Position numbers and translations under genes: made by a program. Shown piece after piece: positions 19,657 to 28,240 of a stretch of DNA of 64,000 nucleotides. The notes beneath the pieces are model-generated. The model made no database searches. It had not been told where the DNA came from and saw nothing but the letters and a program-made list of their open reading frames with translations. This DNA comes from Clostridia bacterium (GTDB taxonomy: Bacteria > Bacillota > Clostridia > Oscillospirales > CAG-272): the NCBI GenBank assembly GCA_017387685.1, contig JAFOEU010000055.1, positions 1-64,000 on the forward strand, given 5' to 3'. Within the stretch, counting starts at the first letter, position 1. Each line of letters begins with the position of its first letter.

Positions 19657-20871
19657 TTACTCCGCGTACTCATTAAGTGCCGCGATAAGCTCCGCAAAGC
19701 TTGCCTTCGCCGCGAGCATATCGTAAAATCTCTTAATAAGTGCTACGTCTGCCTCGTCGGTGATCTGCGAATACTTTGCAAGTGCTGCTGCTACGCCCTC
19801 GGTCTTTGCGCATGCGCTGACCTCTGCGCCTGCTTCGTCGCCTTCGCAGTCCCAAAGAAGTCCTGCAGCGATGCCGACAGCGAGGTATGCGGGGGTCTTT
19901 CCGCTTTCCTTAACGCAATTGAACGCGCCGACAAGTCTGTCGGAGGGGCTGAGCTTACGCTTGGTATCCTTACCTACGCGAAGGAGGGTATCCTCAAGCA
20001 GAGGATTGTCAAGGCGGGGAATAAGGTTATCAATAAAGGAAAGAAGTCCGTCAAGATCTGCGCCGTGACGCTTTGCAAGACCGCGTGCGGACTCGTCAAG
20101 CGCGCGGAGGAGGATATACTTGATCTCGGGGTCTCTGCCGACCTCGTAGATGTAGCTCAGACCCTTCTGATAGCCGAGGTACGCCATAGTCGCGTGGCCC
20201 ATATTATGAAGCATCAGCTTGCGCTCGATGTAGAAATCAAAGGGAGTAAAGGGAACAAGACCGTTCATATCGGGCGTGGGTGCGCCGACGGGACGGAATG
20301 CGGCGAGGTCTGCGGGAAGCTCGTTATAATAGTCGGTGCAGACCGCGAGGGGATTTTCGTCGGTGAATTTCTTGGGTGTGGGAGGAACGGTGATTCCTAC
20401 ACAGCAGGAAACGAAGCCGATCTGCTCCTCGAAATACTCAACGAGATCCTCGGCAATATAGGGGCGGACGTAGCCGCGAAGGATCTTTTCGGAGCCGATA
20501 AGGTTTTCGCAAATGAGAATATTGAGGGGCTTCGCGCCTGCGGCATAACGCGCGGCGATACCCTTTGCAAGATTTTCGGCAACGTAGGGAAGGACGTTGA
20601 CACCGAGAGAGGTTGCGAGAATGTCGCACTCTGCGATGAGCTTAACGACGCCGTCAACGTCGCGTCCGTTGAAGCCGGTGCAATTGCCGACCCATTCCTT
20701 GACGTATTCGTTGCCGCGGGTAACGTAGACGGGATAACCGCCGTCCTTTTTGAGCTGTTCAACTACAGCCTCGTTGATGTCAACGAATGTCACGTCCCAG
20801 CCCGAAAGGGAAAAACGCTTACCGATAAAACCTCTGCCGATATTGCCGGCACCGTACATTATTGCTTTCAT
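19657..20871 (-). CDS. Mannitol-1-phosphate 5-dehydrogenase-like protein
   Basis: 404 residues. The N-terminal NAD-binding motif is MYGAGNIGRGF; the mannitol dehydrogenase-type C-terminal domain includes ERKLMLHNMGHATMAYLGY, with the catalytic Lys/Asn/His region typical of the MtlD family. The expected reaction is oxidation of mannitol-1-phosphate to fructose-6-phosphate with NAD+. No mannitol PTS genes lie nearby, so another polyol or uronate phosphate is possible. The ATG at 20871 has AAGGAG 7 nt upstream. A promoter TTGCAA-17-TAAAAT lies at 20938-20910 on the minus strand. Confidence 0.85.
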   Translation of the reverse strand: MKAIMYGAGNIGRGFIGKRFSLSGWDVTFVDINEAVVEQLKKDGGYPVYVTRGNEYVKEWVGNCTGFNGRDVDGVVKLIAECDILATSLGVNVLPYVAENLAKGIAARYAAGAKPLNILICENLIGSEKILRGYVRPYIAEDLVEYFEEQIGFVSCCVGITVPPTPKKFTDENPLAVCTDYYNELPADLAAFRPVGAPTPDMNGLVPFTPFDFYIERKLMLHNMGHATMAYLGYQKGLSYIYEVGRDPEIKYILLRALDESARGLAKRHGADLDGLLSFIDNLIPRLDNPLLEDTLLRVGKDTKRKLSPSDRLVGAFNCVKESGKTPAYLAVGIAAGLLWDCEGDEAGAEVSACAKTEGVAAALAKYSQITDEADVALIKRFYDMLAAKASFAELIAALNEYAE

Positions 20872-20909
20872 TTTATATCTCCTTGAAGATTGAATACATA
20901 GATAATTAT

Positions 20910-20938
20910 ATTTTAGCACTTTTTCGGTTGATTTGCAA
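20910..20938 (-). promoter_or_regulatory. Promoter of the mtlD-like gene
   Basis: On the minus strand, TTGCAA (20938-20933), 17 bp, TAAAAT (20915-20910), about 40 bp before the start codon. Confidence 0.55.
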
Positions 20939-20977
20939 TACCTTTTTCAATATTAATCAAAAATTACGATGAAGGTA

Positions 20978-21010
20978 AAAAGTGCTGACCCTTGAAAGTC
21001 AGCACTTTTA
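20978..21010 (-). terminator. Intrinsic terminator of the M23 peptidase gene
   Basis: AAAAGTGCTGAC, loop CCTTGAAA, GTCAGCACTTTT. It follows the minus-strand stop at 21012 directly and ends in a T run. Confidence 0.85.
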
Positions 21011-21011
21011 A

Positions 21012-21839
21012 TTATTCTATTGGTAGTGTTTCTGCGGTTTTGGCAAGGGCTTCAAGCGCGGATTTGGAGAAATATTCGATCGGGTCAACGTCCGCACCGC
21101 CTACCTTCATTTCAAAGTGTAGGTGTGGTTCTTCTGCAAGCTCGAGGATGCCGCCCTCGCCGACTGCACCGATGAGGCACCCTTCGTCAACCTTCGCGCC
21201 GACCTCGATTCCCTCGGCAAGGTCATCCGAGAGTCCGCGATAGATGCTGACGGCGTCGCCCGAATGCTCGATCCACACGCATTTGCCCCAAAGGGGATCA
21301 TCCGAAATCTGACTGATCTCGCCTCCCGCCGCCGCATAAACTGGTGCAGAGACGTTGGTCATAATGTCGATTCCGAGGTGGACTCGCCATTCACCGAGAG
21401 TGTTTGAAAAAACCTGAACGCTCGGATCGTGCTCCTTGCCGAGCTCACCCTCTGCGGGGAGCGAAAAAACGGGAATTTTTGCCGCGACGGATACGTCGGT
21501 ATCGTTGCCCGAGGGACGGGCGGTTTCTGCGGGAGGTGCGGTCTCAACGGGCTTAGGAGAGGCAGTTTCGGGCGCAGGCGATTGTGTGGTTGGCGTTTTT
21601 TGGATGGTTTCTGCATCAGTAACGTCACCCGGCTGTCCCTTTTTTGCTCTGTTTGCCGCAGAGGTCATTGCAACCGCGACAGCGAGAACGATCAAAAGTA
21701 CGGCAACGGTAAGATAGACCGTTCTGTTGACGCGCTCCGCGCTTTCATTTTTTTCGGTGGGGATCTTCTCACCCGCCACCTTGATCCTTGAAGTTTTTGG
21801 AACTTTGATCTTTTTCGATCTTAAGGGATTGAATTTCAT
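21012..21839 (-). CDS. Membrane-anchored M23 (LytM) peptidase-like protein, SpoIIQ-like architecture
   Basis: 275 residues. A basic cytoplasmic N-terminus (about 1-47) is followed by one transmembrane segment (about 48-70), a Pro/Thr/Ala-rich linker and a C-terminal LytM domain. The domain has HLGIDIMTNVSAPVYAAAGG (HxxxD) and HLHFEMKVGG (HxH), so zinc ligands appear intact. M23 enzymes cleave peptidoglycan peptides; the one-TM plus LytM layout recalls SpoIIQ of sporulating Firmicutes, though the match is architectural only. The ATG has AAGGAG 6 nt upstream. It is divergent from the phosphoesterase operon and monocistronic. Confidence 0.85.
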   Translation of the reverse strand: MKFNPLRSKKIKVPKTSRIKVAGEKIPTEKNESAERVNRTVYLTVAVLLIVLAVAVAMTSAANRAKKGQPGDVTDAETIQKTPTTQSPAPETASPKPVETAPPAETARPSGNDTDVSVAAKIPVFSLPAEGELGKEHDPSVQVFSNTLGEWRVHLGIDIMTNVSAPVYAAAGGEISQISDDPLWGKCVWIEHSGDAVSIYRGLSDDLAEGIEVGAKVDEGCLIGAVGEGGILELAEEPHLHFEMKVGGADVDPIEYFSKSALEALAKTAETLPIE

Positions 21840-21915
21840 TTTTTGCTCCTTTTTGTTAGTTACATTACTATTTTTGCCTCGATAGATAAATTTATTCAAA
21901 AATTTAATTTTTCTC

Positions 21916-21944
21916 TTGAAATAATCGAATTTGTGTGTTATTAT
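21916..21944 (+). promoter_or_regulatory. Possible promoter of the phosphoesterase operon
   Basis: TTGAAA (21916-21921), 17 bp, TATTAT (21939-21944), with a TATAAT 3 bp further downstream. It lies about 35 bp before the ATG at 21980. Confidence 0.5.
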
Positions 21945-21979
21945 TATAATGGAAATAATTTTGCAAGGGAGTGATATAA

Positions 21980-22765
21980 ATGGCACTGTTTGCCGTATCG
22001 GATATTCACGGTTATTATGACGAAACAATAAAAGCACTTAGCGAGGCGGGATTTTTTGATTCCGATGAAAATAATCTGATAGTTGTCGGCGACGCGCTCG
22101 ACAGAGGCAGTCAGCCGAACGAAATGATCGATTTTCTGCTCGGACTTCACCACGATGGCAGGCTCATTTATATCTACGGCAACCACGAGGAGCTTTTTTA
22201 TGACTGCCTGCAGGAGATCGCCGCGGGCGGTATCGGAATGATTGCGAGCGGAATGTCGCATCATTATCACAACAGAACCTTTCACACCCTCGTTGCCATC
22301 AGCGGTATGAGCTTGAACGAGGCGCTTCTCTACCCCGAGGAGCTTGTTTCAAGAGTTAAGGAAAGCGATTATTACAAAATACTGCTCCCCGCTACGGTCG
22401 ATTATTATGAAACCGAAAAATATATCTTCTGTCACGGCTGGCTCCCGCTTGATATAGAGATCGAGGATAGAATAGCAAACTTCATCTACCGCCCCGATTG
22501 GCGCGAAGCGGACGAAACCGAATGGCACAAGGCTCGCTGGCGCAACGGAATGGAAATGTGCTGTATGCACGGCGTTCGTGAAGCGGGAAAGACCGTAGTT
22601 TGCGGACATTGGAACTGCTCCTGGGGACACGCGCACGTCGACGGAATTTGCTCCGAGCGCGGCAAGGATGCGATCACTACACCCTTTTATGCCGACGGCA
22701 TCATCGCGATCGACGCCTGCACGGCTCGGTGGGAAAAAGTAAACTGCATTAAAATTGAAATATAA
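21980..22765 (+). CDS. Calcineurin-like metallophosphoesterase (PPP type)
   Basis: 261 residues with the two-metal phosphoesterase motifs in order: SDIHGYYDE near residue 7, VVGDALDRG near 43, YGNHEELF near 70, and a late VCGHWNCSWGHAH that supplies metal-binding His residues. This set is typical of bacterial PPP-family protein phosphatases and diadenosine tetraphosphatases; the natural substrate is unknown. The ATG has GGGAGTG upstream. It is the first of three genes (21980-24807) with tight spacing, in which all products look like hydrolases. Confidence 0.87.
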   Translation: MALFAVSDIHGYYDETIKALSEAGFFDSDENNLIVVGDALDRGSQPNEMIDFLLGLHHDGRLIYIYGNHEELFYDCLQEIAAGGIGMIASGMSHHYHNRTFHTLVAISGMSLNEALLYPEELVSRVKESDYYKILLPATVDYYETEKYIFCHGWLPLDIEIEDRIANFIYRPDWREADETEWHKARWRNGMEMCCMHGVREAGKTVVCGHWNCSWGHAHVDGICSERGKDAITTPFYADGIIAIDACTARWEKVNCIKIEI

Positions 22766-22786
22766 ACTATAAATTAAGGTGAAGCT

Positions 22787-23344
22787 ATGAAAAACACGGT
22801 TTATATAGTTATCAGCCAAACGGGAACAGCACTTTCAAGAGTTTTAAAATTCATAACCGGCGCAAAATATAATCACGCATCGATCAGCCTTGTGCCCGAT
22901 CTTTCAAAGATGTATTCGTTTGGCAGAACGAATCCCTACAATCCCGTTCACGGCGGATTTGTTGTCGAATCGCCTCATTACGGAACCTTCAAGCGTTTTT
23001 CGGGAACGAAGGTCGAGGTGCTTTCGGTCAGCGTTTCGGAGGGGCAGTATATCAATCTCAAGCAGATGCTTGAGGCGATGGAGAAAAATAAAAAGAGGTA
23101 TCATTATAATTATCTCGGACTCTTCCTTGCGGGCGCAAAGATCCATTACAGACGCGCAAACACCTATTATTGCTCGGAATTCGTCAAGGAAATGCTCGTG
23201 AAAAACGGCATCCGAAGTGCACGCGCGCTTAACGATATCATCGAGCCTATGCAATTCCTCACTCTGCCCGACGCAAACCACGTTTACAGCGGCAAATTGA
23301 AGGATTATTCAAACAGCTTTGCAGATAATGGGGGCAAATCATGA
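22787..23344 (+). CDS. Permuted papain-fold (YiiX/NlpC-like) hydrolase
   Basis: 185 residues. The N-terminal AKYNHASISL supplies the candidate catalytic His, and TYYCSEFVKEML the candidate Cys, in the circularly permuted order of the YiiX/YaeF group of NlpC/P60-like enzymes. No signal peptide is evident. Members may act as amidases or lipid thioesterases, with few characterised. Its stop overlaps the next start by 4 nt, so the two are translationally coupled. It sits 21 nt after the phosphoesterase. Confidence 0.75.
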   Translation: MKNTVYIVISQTGTALSRVLKFITGAKYNHASISLVPDLSKMYSFGRTNPYNPVHGGFVVESPHYGTFKRFSGTKVEVLSVSVSEGQYINLKQMLEAMEKNKKRYHYNYLGLFLAGAKIHYRRANTYYCSEFVKEMLVKNGIRSARALNDIIEPMQFLTLPDANHVYSGKLKDYSNSFADNGGKS

Positions 23345-24807
23345 TAAAATGCACACCCGAGGCGGCGGGAATAAGCAGCCGTCACGTTAAAAAATTCTAC
23401 GATTTTCTCGATGCCTGCAATCTCTCAACCCACAGCGTCATAATGTCGCGCGGCGGCAAAATATTCTCGGAATGCTACTATGAGCCCTTCGGCGCGGATT
23501 TTCTGCACAGAATGTACTCGGTCTCAAAGACCTTCGTTTCTATCGCCGTCGGATTTTGTATTCAGGACGGACTTTTATCGCTTGACGACACGATGGATAA
23601 ATTTTTCCCCGAGCATCTTAATAAGGACGGCGCGATAGTCCATAAGACCAAAATCCGCGAGCTTCTTTCGATGCAGACAGATCAAACGGGCACCAATTGG
23701 TTCAAAAAGCACCCCGAGGACAGAAGCGAGGTCTATTTTCACGCTCCCGCAACGAAAAAATCGGGAACGCTGTTTGATTACGACAGCTCGGGCTCGTATA
23801 TGCTCGGCGTCATTGTGGAAAAGCTGACGGGCAAGCCGTTTCTAAAATATCTGCAAGAAAAGGTGCTCGACGATATCGGTTTTTCAAAGGACTCGTACTG
23901 CATAAAGGCACCGGGAGGGTACTCCTTCGGTGATTCGGGAGTTATGTGCACCGCGCGCGACTTGCATCTTTTCGCGCGGTTCGTGCTGAACGGCGGCGTG
24001 TGGAACGGAAAACGGTATTTGAATGAAGAATACATCCGTGCCGCGACCGATATGAAGGTATGCACAAGCGATTACGGCTTTCTCGACCACGGCTCATTCG
24101 GCTACGGATATCTGATCTGGGGCGCGCCCGAGGGATGCTTTGCGATGCTCGGAATGGGCAATCAGATAGCACTTTGCGATCCGAAGCACGATTTTATTTT
24201 CGTTATAAATTCGGATAACCAGGGCAACAGCCGCGGTTACGAGCAGATCTTCACCGCGCTCTACCTCTGCATAATCGATAATCTGGATGATCCTCTGCCC
24301 GAAAACGCGGAAGAATACGCGATTTTAGAGGAATCTATTAATAATAAGAAGTTATTTTACCTCAAGGGTGCAAAATCCTCGCCTTTTGCCGAAAAGATCA
24401 ACGGCGCGACCTTCATTTGCGATAATAATCCGATGAATATCAAGCATTTTCGCCTTGAATTTGACGGTAATGAGGGCATTTTTCACTATGAAAACGCAAC
24501 GGGAGCAAAATCCCTTCGTTTCGGCTTCGGTCACAACGTCTTTATGTCCTTTCCCGAGGAGGGATATTCGGATCTGACCGCAAACGAATACGCGCCCGGC
24601 AATTTCTACGCCTCCGCGATCTCCGCAGATTGGTGCGAAGAGCAAACTCTGCGCATCCGCGTGCAGATAATCGATAAATATTTCGGCAACCTCGCCATAA
24701 TTTTCGGCTTCAAGAACGAAAACGAGGCATCGGTCCGAATGACCAAAACCGCCGAGGACTTTCTCTCCGAATATAGCGGCGTGATGAATGCGGAAAGAAA
24801 AGTATAA
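23341..24807 (+). CDS. Serine hydrolase, beta-lactamase/penicillin-binding family (class C-like)
   Basis: 488 residues. The Ser-Val-Ser-Lys tetrad (residues 60-63) is the catalytic SxxK; a Tyr in FDYDSSGSYMLG corresponds to the YxN-type motif; HGSFGYGYLIWG lies where the third motif region is expected. Residues beyond about 330 form an extra beta-rich domain. No signal peptide is visible, so it may act in the cytoplasm as an esterase or peptidase rather than as an antibiotic-degrading enzyme. It overlaps the upstream gene by 4 nt. Its stop codon lies inside the left terminal repeat of the following inverted-repeat element. Confidence 0.85.
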   Translation: MIKCTPEAAGISSRHVKKFYDFLDACNLSTHSVIMSRGGKIFSECYYEPFGADFLHRMYSVSKTFVSIAVGFCIQDGLLSLDDTMDKFFPEHLNKDGAIVHKTKIRELLSMQTDQTGTNWFKKHPEDRSEVYFHAPATKKSGTLFDYDSSGSYMLGVIVEKLTGKPFLKYLQEKVLDDIGFSKDSYCIKAPGGYSFGDSGVMCTARDLHLFARFVLNGGVWNGKRYLNEEYIRAATDMKVCTSDYGFLDHGSFGYGYLIWGAPEGCFAMLGMGNQIALCDPKHDFIFVINSDNQGNSRGYEQIFTALYLCIIDNLDDPLPENAEEYAILEESINNKKLFYLKGAKSSPFAEKINGATFICDNNPMNIKHFRLEFDGNEGIFHYENATGAKSLRFGFGHNVFMSFPEEGYSDLTANEYAPGNFYASAISADWCEEQTLRIRVQIIDKYFGNLAIIFGFKNENEASVRMTKTAEDFLSEYSGVMNAERKV

Positions 24808-25270
24808 AATGGGGCTGGCTCATTAAGAAAAATTTTACCAAAAGAAAGTGTATAGCTCTTCATTGATATTCACTTGGTGAAATTTGCACTAAACTGAAGT
24901 TGCGCGGGCTCCTTCCACCGCTTCCGCGGTCCCCCTCCCTCCCGGAGGGAGGCTTGGTTTGTGCAAATTCCGTCATTTCTGCGTCGCTCTTTAAACACAT
25001 TTATAACTTTGCATAACAAAAAGGAATATTTTATTTGAATCAATTTGCACTCGTAATAGAGTTTCAGCAAACTTTTTCAATAAAATATTCCTATTTGCTT
25101 TTTATGGATTAAGTTAGAATGGTATTCGTCTGAATTTCCGAAGGAATTTGCAGTAACCCCTAAGCCTCCCTCCGGGAGGGAGGGGGACCACGGCAGTGGT
25201 GGAAGGAGCCCGCGCAACTTCGGGTTAGCTCATATTTTATTTATGTTAAATGAGCCAGCCTCATTTTATA
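24803..25270. repeat. 468-bp inverted-repeat (MITE-like) element
   Basis: The ends are TATAAAATGGGGCTGGCTCA on the left and its near reverse complement (TGAGCCAGCCTCATTTTATA) on the right. Nested inverted repeats follow inward: AAGTTGCGCGGGCTCCTTCC with CCCTCCCGGAGGGAGG on the left (about 24895-24955), mirrored at about 25160-25222, and GGAATATTTTATT/AATAAAATATTCC near the centre (25022-25092). The whole could fold into one long hairpin. No coding gene is supported inside. Confidence 0.75.
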
Positions 25271-25433
25271 TTTTTCGGTGGTCATATTACTACAATACAC
25301 GATAATTATTTAAACTCGTTGTATCGTTGGGTGCGAACATTGAGCTCATTTCAATAAAGATTTTTTAAATGAAAAATTTATTGATTATAATATTATTTTA
25401 GTCAGTACGAAAATTAAATAAAAAATTATTTCA

Positions 25434-26174
25434 TCAAGGATGCTCTCGGATATCAACAACTACCCACTCGCCGTTTTCGTTTTTTTCTACTTGCCAGAGC
25501 GACGGAATGCGCCAGCTGCCGCAAATGCTTTTGCCGTTGTGATCAAAGGTTTCGGACGAATAGTAGACCCATATCCAACCCTCGTTTTCGTCAAGGTGAG
25601 CACTCCAAAGATCGAGTGAATGCTCATTGAACGCCGCATCCTCGTAGCTGTCGGTCGGTGTTGCGTAGCGGGCAAGCAAGCCGTATGCTTCCTCATTTTC
25701 GGCTCTCGTGTGGCGAACGTCATTAAAGGCTTGGTTAGCCAAAAGGAGAACGGATATTACTTCCTCGCGATCGGATGCCGAGCCGATATAAAAAGCCATT
25801 TTCATCTGATCCTCGGTGTAATAATCGTTAAGACTGATCGCGGCGATTCGGTAAACAGGGAAAAAATGAAGCAAAAGGCTAACCGTAATCAAAACGGAGG
25901 CGATAACAGCCGCGATCACGGAACCGACGCGAAGAACCTTTTTTCGAAGTTTTCTTCGTATATTTTTTATTGATTTCAACACCTCGGCTTCAAAATCTGA
26001 CGCCTCGGGGCTGATTTTTTCGACCTTTTTTCCCGTTTTTAATCCTTCAAGCTCTGCGGCACATTCGGGGCATCCCTCAAGGTGCTCATTTATCGCCTCG
26101 GCGGTTTCTTCGCTGACCATATTTTCAAGGTAAAGCGGCAAAATATCGCGGACGACGTTGCATTCGTTTTTCAT
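25434..26174 (-). CDS. Zinc-finger anti-sigma factor (RsiW-like)
   Basis: 246 residues. The N-terminal zf-HC2 anti-sigma domain has the Cys-His-Cys-Cys set in MKNECNVVRDILPLYLENMV and EHLEGCPECAAEL. One transmembrane segment follows at about residues 85-107, then an outer domain of about 140 residues. It should hold the adjacent sigma factor at the membrane until cleaved on an envelope signal. The ATG overlaps the sigma stop by 4 nt (ATGA). The promoter is that of the sigma gene. Confidence 0.87.
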   Translation of the reverse strand: MKNECNVVRDILPLYLENMVSEETAEAINEHLEGCPECAAELEGLKTGKKVEKISPEASDFEAEVLKSIKNIRRKLRKKVLRVGSVIAAVIASVLITVSLLLHFFPVYRIAAISLNDYYTEDQMKMAFYIGSASDREEVISVLLLANQAFNDVRHTRAENEEAYGLLARYATPTDSYEDAAFNEHSLDLWSAHLDENEGWIWVYYSSETFDHNGKSICGSWRIPSLWQVEKNENGEWVVVDIREHP

Positions 26175-26656
26175 TTTCTTTCCTCCAATCGTTTTTGAAT
26201 CATTTTTACTGCCCGGTGGTAGGTAACGCAAGCCCAGTTATCGGTTTTTCCGTACATATCACCGATCTCCTTGAACGACAGCTCACCGAAAACGCGCCAC
26301 ATAAAGACCTCTTTATACGGATCTTGCAGGCTGTGCATAATTTTTCGTATTTTCCGCGCGTCATCTTGGTCGCCGAAATCGATGCTGCCGTCGGGATCCG
26401 AAATATTCTGCAGGTCAGGAGAGTCGATGCTGACTACATTTTTGTGCTTTTTCAAATATGAATAATAGGTATTTTTCGCGATCTGACAAAGCCAAACGCG
26501 AATATCGCAGTCGCCGCGAAAATCCTTGACCGAATTGATCGCCTTGAAAAATGTCTCGCTCGTGATCTCCTCGGCAATATGCTCGTTCCCCGAAAGCTGC
26601 ATTATATAAAGGTAGACAGATTTGAAATACGTTTTGTAAATATCATCAAACTCCAT
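26171..26656 (-). CDS. ECF RNA polymerase sigma factor
   Basis: 161 residues with regions 2 and 4 only. Region 2 includes HIAEEITSETFFKAINSV and FRGDCDIRVWLCQIAKN; region 4 includes EVFMWRVFGELSFKEIGDMY and WACVTYHRAVKMIQKRL. The ATG at 26656 follows AAAGGAGGT at 9 nt; a longer start in frame covers that site. It is paired with the downstream anti-sigma factor. A likely autoregulatory promoter lies 25-55 bp upstream of the start. Confidence 0.92.
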   Translation of the reverse strand: MEFDDIYKTYFKSVYLYIMQLSGNEHIAEEITSETFFKAINSVKDFRGDCDIRVWLCQIAKNTYYSYLKKHKNVVSIDSPDLQNISDPDGSIDFGDQDDARKIRKIMHSLQDPYKEVFMWRVFGELSFKEIGDMYGKTDNWACVTYHRAVKMIQKRLEERK

Positions 26657-26678
26657 TGCGCTCCCACCTCCTTTCACA

Positions 26679-26709
26679 CATAAGACTCCAAAAGGGAGAA
26701 AATCTTACA
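26679..26709 (-). promoter_or_regulatory. Possible ECF autoregulatory promoter of the 26171 sigma operon
   Basis: On the minus strand, TGTAAGA (26709-26703), 16 bp, GTCTTATG (26686-26679). Its spacing matches the ECF sites at 27015 and 54379, but the boxes differ, as expected for a different sigma factor. Confidence 0.45.
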
Positions 26710-26732
26710 AGCTTTTTTGAGATTTTTGTTTT

Positions 26733-26761
26733 ATTATAGCATAAAAATAAGGAATAGTCCA
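26733..26761 (-). promoter_or_regulatory. Housekeeping promoter of the 26171 sigma operon
   Basis: On the minus strand, TGGACT (26761-26756), 17 bp, TATAAT (26738-26733). Confidence 0.5.
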
Positions 26762-26906
26762 CCATAATTGAATTATTTGCGTTATTTAACTGATGTGCAA
26801 TTGTGCGGCGCGATATATTTTGCTTCTCAAAAAGTGATAGAATCGGCTTGATTATGATCAAACTACGTCATTCTTGCCAAATACAATCATTTGTAACACT
26901 TTATTA

Positions 26907-26936
26907 TTGAAATATCTCGGGAAAATATGGTATAAT
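26907..26936 (+). promoter_or_regulatory. Housekeeping promoter upstream of the second ECF gene
   Basis: TTGAAA (26907-26912), 18 bp, TATAAT (26931-26936). It lies about 80 bp upstream of the ECF-type promoter; the stretch between is A-rich and contains GAAAAAAATCAAA, also present in the 42.4-kb leader. Confidence 0.55.
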
Positions 26937-27014
26937 AAAAAATGGCGCGAAAAAATCGGGTTTTTCGTGTTTCAAAAAAACTTTTGAAAAAAATCAAAAA
27001 AATTTCCGAAACCG

Positions 27015-27045
27015 TGCAACCAAACGAAAATTTTGTTGTGTATAT
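27015..27045 (+). promoter_or_regulatory. ECF-type autoregulatory promoter
   Basis: TGCAACC (27015-27021), 16 bp, GTGTATATA (27038-27046), followed by GGTGTAGGG. The same pair with the same spacing occurs on the minus strand at 42363-42333 (GTCTATATA). It most likely responds to the sigma factor encoded directly downstream. Confidence 0.65.
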
Positions 27046-27069
27046 AGGTGTAGGGCAATGGAGGCAAAT

Positions 27070-27624
27070 ATGCAAGACAATAAGATCGTAGATCTGTATT
27101 TCGCCCGCGACGAGCAAGCGATCGCTCAGACGTCGGCTAAATACAATACCTACTGTATGAATATTGCAATGAATATTTTGCACAACCGCGAGGACAGCGA
27201 GGAATGTGTAAACGACACATTGCTTGCGGCTTGGAATTCGATACCGCCGCACCGTCCCGAAAATCTCTCGGCTTTCCTTGGTAAGCTCACGAGAAACTTT
27301 TCGATCAACCGCCACAAGGCAAATCATGCCGAGCGGCGAGGCGGAGGCGAGTTCGCTCTCTCTCTCGAGGAGCTTGACGAGTGTATCGAGGATCCGCGAA
27401 CGCTTGGGGATGACCCCGAGGAGCTCGGACGGATCATAAGCGAATTCCTTTATACTCAACCAAAGGAAATGAGGCAGGTTTTCGTCCGCCGATATTTCCA
27501 CAGCGAGTCGATCTCGGATATCGCAGAATACTTCGACATGACGGAGTCAAAGGTCAAGTCGATACTTCACCGAATGCGCCACTCACTTAAACCCTATCTC
27601 ACCGAACACGGAATACACATCTGA
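27070..27624 (+). CDS. ECF RNA polymerase sigma factor
   Basis: 184 residues. Region 2 has NREDSEECVNDTLLAAWNSI and LSAFLGKLTRNFSINRHK; region 4 has RQVFVRRYFHSESISDIAEY and MTESKVKSILHRMRHSLKPY. An earlier in-frame ATG at 27058 exists, but GGAGG lies 5 nt before the ATG at 27070, which I prefer. The gene is followed by a membrane protein (likely anti-sigma), a lipoprotein and two polymer O-acetylation genes. By analogy with SigV-OatA in Bacillus, a cell-envelope modification response is a reasonable guess. Confidence 0.92.
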   Translation: MQDNKIVDLYFARDEQAIAQTSAKYNTYCMNIAMNILHNREDSEECVNDTLLAAWNSIPPHRPENLSAFLGKLTRNFSINRHKANHAERRGGGEFALSLEELDECIEDPRTLGDDPEELGRIISEFLYTQPKEMRQVFVRRYFHSESISDIAEYFDMTESKVKSILHRMRHSLKPYLTEHGIHI

Positions 27625-27643
27625 CACAGAAAAGGCACTACCA

Positions 27644-28198
27644 ATGAAAAACGAAATTCTGGCGCAAGCTATGACGCACATCGACGATGCGCTGATAGCC
27701 GAAGCAGATGAAAGACGCTCGCGCGGATCAAAGATCACCGCTCGCAGTCTGATGAAAAATGCCTACCGTTGGGGCTCGATCGCCGCTTGTATGATACTCG
27801 CGGTCGTAGTTCTCATCACGGCTACTCTCAGCGGACAGGACGTCCTTCTCTACGGCGAAAGCATTGCCGATTCACCAAGAACCGTCAGCGAATATATGCC
27901 CCTCGCTCTGGCACATATCGTTGAGACCCTCGAGGCTCCGGACGTTCAGATCCCACTCGAGCTCGAATTTAAAAAGGAAACAAAGATAACACTCACGTCG
28001 GGCAGCATGATCGTTCTTGATGAGAACGGCGACACGCTCTGCGACGGCACCGAATATCTCGCATCGGGCAGCGTTTCCCTCATCGTCACCCTCCCCGGAG
28101 ATGCCGAGAAATGCATTATCGAAACCGACAGAGGTTACAATATCGTACTTACGCAGGACGGCGAGTCCCATATCTGGTACGTTAATATAGAAAAATAA
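27644..28198 (+). CDS. Membrane protein, putative anti-sigma factor
   Basis: 184 residues. A cytoplasmic N-terminal part (about 1-45: MKNEILAQAMTHIDDALIAE and on) precedes one transmembrane segment (about 46-64) and an outer beta-rich domain. No zinc-finger Cys/His set is present. Position 19 nt after the ECF gene and the one-TM layout make it the natural cognate anti-sigma factor; this is inference from context. It is followed by a lipoprotein gene after 42 bp. Confidence 0.72.
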   Translation: MKNEILAQAMTHIDDALIAEADERRSRGSKITARSLMKNAYRWGSIAACMILAVVVLITATLSGQDVLLYGESIADSPRTVSEYMPLALAHIVETLEAPDVQIPLELEFKKETKITLTSGSMIVLDENGDTLCDGTEYLASGSVSLIVTLPGDAEKCIIETDRGYNIVLTQDGESHIWYVNIEK

Positions 28199-28240
28199 AA
28201 AAGAGAAAATAATTTTCACACAAAAAGGAGAAAAAACAAA

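Noticed and set aside
24870-25070. Small gene inside the 468-bp inverted-repeat element
   Set aside because: The frame covers palindromic repeat arms, has no ribosome-binding site and shows no protein-like composition.
25434-27624. The two adjacent ECF genes sharing one regulon
   Set aside because: They are divergent, have different anti-sigma types (zinc-finger versus none) and different candidate auto-promoters.
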